DNA of 8,785 nucleotides. It comes from Bacteriovoracaceae bacterium (GTDB taxonomy: Bacteria; Bdellovibrionota; UBA1018). The translations under genes and the position numbers were made by a program. Location: NCBI GenBank assembly GCA_947446835.1, contig CANFHS010000092.1, positions 1 through 8,785 on the forward strand, given 5' to 3'. Shown piece by piece: positions 6,531 through 8,785 of this stretch. The notes under the pieces are model-generated. The model searched no databases. It was not told where the DNA came from and saw only the letters and a list, made by a program, of their open reading frames with translations. Every line of letters starts with the position of its first letter. The stretch's first letter is position 1.

Positions 6531-6568
6531 CTGGACTTACCAGATGCGGCGCTGCCCGTCAGGTCCAG
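6531..6568. repeat. Inverted repeat in the divergent dioxygenase-SDR gap
   Basis: CTGGAC at 6531-6536 and GTCCAG at 6563-6568 are perfect six-base inverted arms separated by 26 bases. Their centres are about 32 bases apart, near three helical turns, within the 64-base gap between two divergent starts. This could be an operator for a regulator acting on both genes, but six-base arms occur by chance and I see no convincing promoter hexamers here. Confidence 0.2.
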
Positions 6569-6590
6569 AGGTTGCACCCCCGGAAAGCTC

Positions 6591-7595
6591 ATGAAACCCC
6601 GCCTGAGACCCCTTCATCAGCAAGTCCTGGTCATCACGGGTGCCTCCTCGGGCATCGGCCTGTGCACCGCACGGATGGCCGCCGCGCGCGGCGCCCGCCT
6701 GCTGCTGGTGGCCCGGAGCACCGAGGCCCTGGTCCGCATCTGCCAGGACCTGCGCGAGGCCGGGGGGCGCGCCGAATTCTTTCCCACCGACGTGGCCCGG
6801 CCGGGCGGCCTGGAAGAAGCCGCCCAGGCGGCCTTGCGGCATTGGGGACGCATCGACACCTGGATCAACAACGCGGGCGTGTCCATCTTCGGCCGGCTGG
6901 AGAGCGTTCCGCCGGAGGACCTGAAGCGGCTTTTCGAGACCAACTTCTGGGGCACGATCCATGGCTCACTGGCCGCGCTGCCTCGTCTCAAGGAAAGCGG
7001 CGGCTGCCTCATCAACGTGTCAGGGATGGCTCCCGAATCGGGATCACCGCTCCAGGGGGCCGCGGCCTGCGCCCAGGCCGCCATCGACCAGTGGACCTCC
7101 ACGCTGCGCCAGGAGCTTCGCCTGGAAGGCTGCCCGATCGGGGTCAGCCTGGTCCGGCCCGCTCACATCGCCACGCCTTACTTCGAGAACGCCCGGAGCC
7201 TGCTCGGTGATTTCGAGGCGCGCCCGCGCGCCCCGATCGAGCCGCCCGAGCGGGTGGCTCGCGCGCTGCTTCGGTGCGCCGAGACCGGCCAGGAAGAGGT
7301 CCTGGTGGGACGCCCCACTCCCCTGGAGCGGGTCCTGAGAAGCCCCCGGGTGGACCTGGATGGAAACCTGTTCCGGCCCTCCCCCCGCACCGGACACGAG
7401 CGCAGCCGCACCCCATTGCCCGCGCCCGCCCGCAGCCGCGTGGGACGGGGCGTGGCCCTGGGCGCCTTGCTGGCGGTGGCCTGGCTGGCACTGCGGGCGC
7501 GCGGCTCCCGCCAGCAGGTCGGACCGGGTGAAGCTCCGGCCGACTTCCCCATGCACGAGCACCCCCGGGACTGGCTCGAAACCGAAGTGGCCTGA
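6591..7595 (+). CDS. SDR-fold protein with C-terminal membrane helix, apparently lacking the catalytic Tyr and Lys
   Basis: A 334-residue short-chain dehydrogenase/reductase homologue. The NAD(P)-binding motif TGASSGIG (16-23) is intact, as are D67 (PTDVA), NNAG (93-96), Asn118 in TNFWG and Ser144 in LINVSG. Where relatives read PLQ-x-AY-x-ASK, this protein reads PLQGAAACAQAA (153-164), so Ala158 replaces the catalytic Tyr and Gln162 the catalytic Lys. The reaction normally done by this fold is therefore doubtful, and it may be a binding or regulatory pseudoenzyme. Residues about 210-250 match the usual C-terminal part of long bacterial SDRs (PPERVARALLRCA, EVLVGRP). A Pro/Arg-rich linker, a membrane helix (about 286-301, RGVALGALLAVAWLALRAR) and a short acidic/His tail follow, so it is probably tethered to the inner membrane. 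ATG 6591 is preceded by GGAAAG three bases away. The frame is uninterrupted, so this is not a decayed gene. Confidence 0.9.
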   Translation: MKPRLRPLHQQVLVITGASSGIGLCTARMAAARGARLLLVARSTEALVRICQDLREAGGRAEFFPTDVARPGGLEEAAQAALRHWGRIDTWINNAGVSIFGRLESVPPEDLKRLFETNFWGTIHGSLAALPRLKESGGCLINVSGMAPESGSPLQGAAACAQAAIDQWTSTLRQELRLEGCPIGVSLVRPAHIATPYFENARSLLGDFEARPRAPIEPPERVARALLRCAETGQEEVLVGRPTPLERVLRSPRVDLDGNLFRPSPRTGHERSRTPLPAPARSRVGRGVALGALLAVAWLALRARGSRQQVGPGEAPADFPMHEHPRDWLETEVA

Positions 7596-7613
7596 GGCCC
7601 TTGCGGCTTCAGG
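7591..7613 (+). terminator. Possible intrinsic terminator overlapping the SDR stop codon
   Basis: The 23 bases can fold into a nine-base-pair hairpin (CCTGAGGCC with GGCTTCAGG, one G-T pair) around a five-base loop. The TGA stop of the SDR gene lies in the left arm. The following bases CTCTTCCTGCCATCTT are pyrimidine-rich but not a true T-run, so termination would be inefficient at best. Confidence 0.3.
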
Positions 7614-7638
7614 CTCTTCCTGCCATCTTGCGCCCGGC

Positions 7639-8241
7639 ATGAACCCGGTGGACGAAACCCTGGACTACTACGAACGGAACGCGGAGCCTTACAGCGCCCG
7701 CACCCGGCGGCGCGTGGACCGGGATGCCCTGCAGGAATTCTGTCGTCACCTGCCCCCGGCGGCACGCGTCCTGGACGCAGGCTGCGGATCGGGGCGCGAT
7801 CTCCGTGAATTCCTGGAGCGAGGATTCCTCGCCGAAGGCTTCGACGGCTCGGCCCGAATGGCCGCGCTGGCCACGGCCCACAGCGGAGTTCCCGTGCGGA
7901 CGCGGAACCTGCTCCTGATGAGCGAGCCCAAAGAAGCCTACGACGGCGTTTGGTGCCACCGCACCCTGCTGCACCTGCCTCCCAATGGCGTGCAGCGCGT
8001 GATGAACGGCTTCTTTGCGTGCCTCAAACCCCGGGGCGTCCTCTTCGTGTCGATGGAAGAAGGCTCGGGCGTCCACGAAGACCGCACCGACGACCCGTCG
8101 GGTCCGGCGCGCCACTTTCACCGCTACCCGGCAGACGAGGTGGCTTCGCTGCTCCGGCAGAGCGGCTTCCAGGCGCTTTCGCAGGGGCGCACGCAGGGAA
8201 CGCCGCCCACCGTCGCGTGGATCGCGCGGCGGATCGGCTAG
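7639..8241 (+). CDS. Small class I SAM-dependent methyltransferase (Methyltransf_11/25-like), substrate unknown
   Basis: A 200-residue single-domain methyltransferase. Motif I is VLDAGCGSGRD at 44-54, the acidic residue ending beta-2 is Asp69 (EGFDGS), beta-4 is YDGVWCHRTLLHL (about 101-113) and beta-5 LKPRGVLFVSMEEG (129-142). The opening MNPVDETLDYYERNAEPYS and the segment ARHFHRYPADEVASLLRQSGF are typical of a common family of about 200 residues whose substrate is not established. ATG 7639 was chosen because the conserved TLDYYERNA starts just behind it; the frame is open upstream to 7360 but only as an overlap of the SDR gene. There is no Shine-Dalgarno before this ATG, and a TTGCGG(17)CATCTT promoter guess at 7601-7629 is poor. 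It is unrelated at motif level to the other methyltransferase at 4638. Its TAG stop lies within CTAG shared with the convergent gene. Confidence 0.88.
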   Translation: MNPVDETLDYYERNAEPYSARTRRRVDRDALQEFCRHLPPAARVLDAGCGSGRDLREFLERGFLAEGFDGSARMAALATAHSGVPVRTRNLLLMSEPKEAYDGVWCHRTLLHLPPNGVQRVMNGFFACLKPRGVLFVSMEEGSGVHEDRTDDPSGPARHFHRYPADEVASLLRQSGFQALSQGRTQGTPPTVAWIARRIG

Positions 8242-8785
8242 ACCTTCGCCCCGTCGTCGAGCCAGGCCACCACGGCATCGAAGGAACCATCCAGGCCCTT
8301 GTAGATGCGGCTTTCGGGACTCATGGACACCAGCGCGTCCCTGAGCTTTTGCCGCCAGTCGGCGCGGGCGCGGATCTGGTGGCCCGGAAGAAACGACACC
8401 CGGATCACGAACAGGAAAGCATCCAGCTCGGGCAGGCCCCAGATGACCTGCCGTTCCACCCGGAGCGAGAACGGATTCTCGGGCCTTTCGAGCGAAAACG
8501 AACGCCCCCGCCAAAGATCGGGGTCCATTCCGTCCGGAGCTTCAGGGTGATGATTGAGGCGCTCGTCGGTGGCAAAGCCCCAAACAAAGCGGACATAGGG
8601 CCCTTTTTCGATCATGGCCTGCACGATCTGGGGTGCGGCGCGGTTCATCTTCTCGACGCCCGGAATGGGCGCGTGCACGGCGCGAAAGTCATTTCCGATC
8701 TTTTCTTCGGCGGCCCAGTGACTGGGACTGCACAGGTGGAGCGCCACGAGTCGATCCTGGAGTGCTCCCCGGCCCCGGACCACCA
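8238..8785 (-). CDS. DUF3445 / heme-dependent oxidative N-demethylase-like protein, C-terminal part (5' end outside window)
   Basis: The frame is open to the window edge and the true start lies beyond it; about 182 residues are visible. The segment LHLCSPSHWAAEEKIG, then AVHAPIPGVEK, a Trp/Phe-rich VRFVWGFATDERLNHHPE, and LRVERQVIWGLPELDAFLFV-IR match in order the pattern I know for DUF3445 (PF11927), whose characterised members are heme-dependent oxidative N-demethylases acting on small amines such as dimethylamine. I cannot place the heme ligand with confidence. No membrane segment is seen in the visible part. A GTG near 8783 is only an internal valine and not a convincing start. The TAG stop shares the palindrome CTAG with the convergent methyltransferase. 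Confidence 0.8.
   Translation of the reverse strand, partial: VVRGRGALQDRLVALHLCSPSHWAAEEKIGNDFRAVHAPIPGVEKMNRAAPQIVQAMIEKGPYVRFVWGFATDERLNHHPEAPDGMDPDLWRGRSFSLERPENPFSLRVERQVIWGLPELDAFLFVIRVSFLPGHQIRARADWRQKLRDALVSMSPESRIYKGLDGSFDAVVAWLDDGAKV

Noticed and set aside
6526..6592. Dioxygenase start at 6592 sharing CATG with the SDR start
   Set aside because: It would give overlapping divergent starts, but the added 22 residues are not family-like and the conserved fold begins right after the ATG at 6526.
7601..7629. TTGCGG-17-CATCTT as a promoter for the small methyltransferase
   Set aside because: The -10 matches only 3 of 6 positions and the segment overlaps a hairpin, so I do not annotate it.
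1..8785. Defence island, CRISPR array, transposon or phage remnant
   Set aside because: No repeats of the right spacing, no transposase, integrase, nuclease or helicase genes; every gene belongs to a metabolic, repair or sensing family and base composition looks even.

Overview
The window is a dense, GC-rich stretch of ordinary bacterial chromosome with ten protein genes and almost no non-coding DNA. The longest gap between genes is 68 bases, so no gene-free stretch over 300 bases exists. I see no tRNA, rRNA, CRISPR array, insertion sequence, phage gene or attachment site. High GC, long antisense shadow frames, a gammaproteobacterial-style MnmA, a transmembrane chemoreceptor and a chemoreceptor tail ending GTFEGF suggest a motile Gram-negative bacterium of proteobacterial or Bdellovibrionota/Myxococcota-like type. 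The lineage is inference and is not firmly shown.

Layout. On the minus strand, reading right to left from 3464, are msrB (methionine-R-sulfoxide reductase), a fold-type I PLP aminotransferase whose start overlaps the msrB stop by four bases, and a methyl-accepting chemotaxis protein 68 bases further on. Divergent from msrB, and separated by only 47 bases, is mnmA (tRNA 2-thiouridylase). Its end overlaps the start of a class I SAM-dependent methyltransferase by 11 bases. Convergent with that pair is a second minus-strand pair, a YgiD/DODA-type class III extradiol dioxygenase followed after one base by an 83-residue protein I do not recognise. Divergent from the dioxygenase is a short-chain dehydrogenase/reductase (SDR) homologue with a C-terminal membrane helix, followed by a second, small SAM-dependent methyltransferase. 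The right edge holds the C-terminal part of a DUF3445 / heme-dependent oxidative N-demethylase-like protein on the minus strand, cut by the window end.

How the genes fit together. They do not form one pathway. msrB (protein repair) and mnmA (tRNA wobble thiolation) are housekeeping functions; the others are probably accessory metabolism and sensing. Coupling by overlap is visible for msrB-aminotransferase, mnmA-methyltransferase and dioxygenase-small protein, so those pairs are probably co-expressed.

I did not find a clear new defence or mobile system. The points most worth checking are the SDR that keeps its NAD(P)-binding motif but has Ala and Gln where the catalytic Tyr and Lys should be; a good sigma70-like promoter placed so that the mnmA transcript would be leaderless; a chemoreceptor with apparently no HAMP domain; an MsrB with Thr at the usual resolving-Cys site; and two convergent gene pairs whose stop codons lie inside the same short palindrome.
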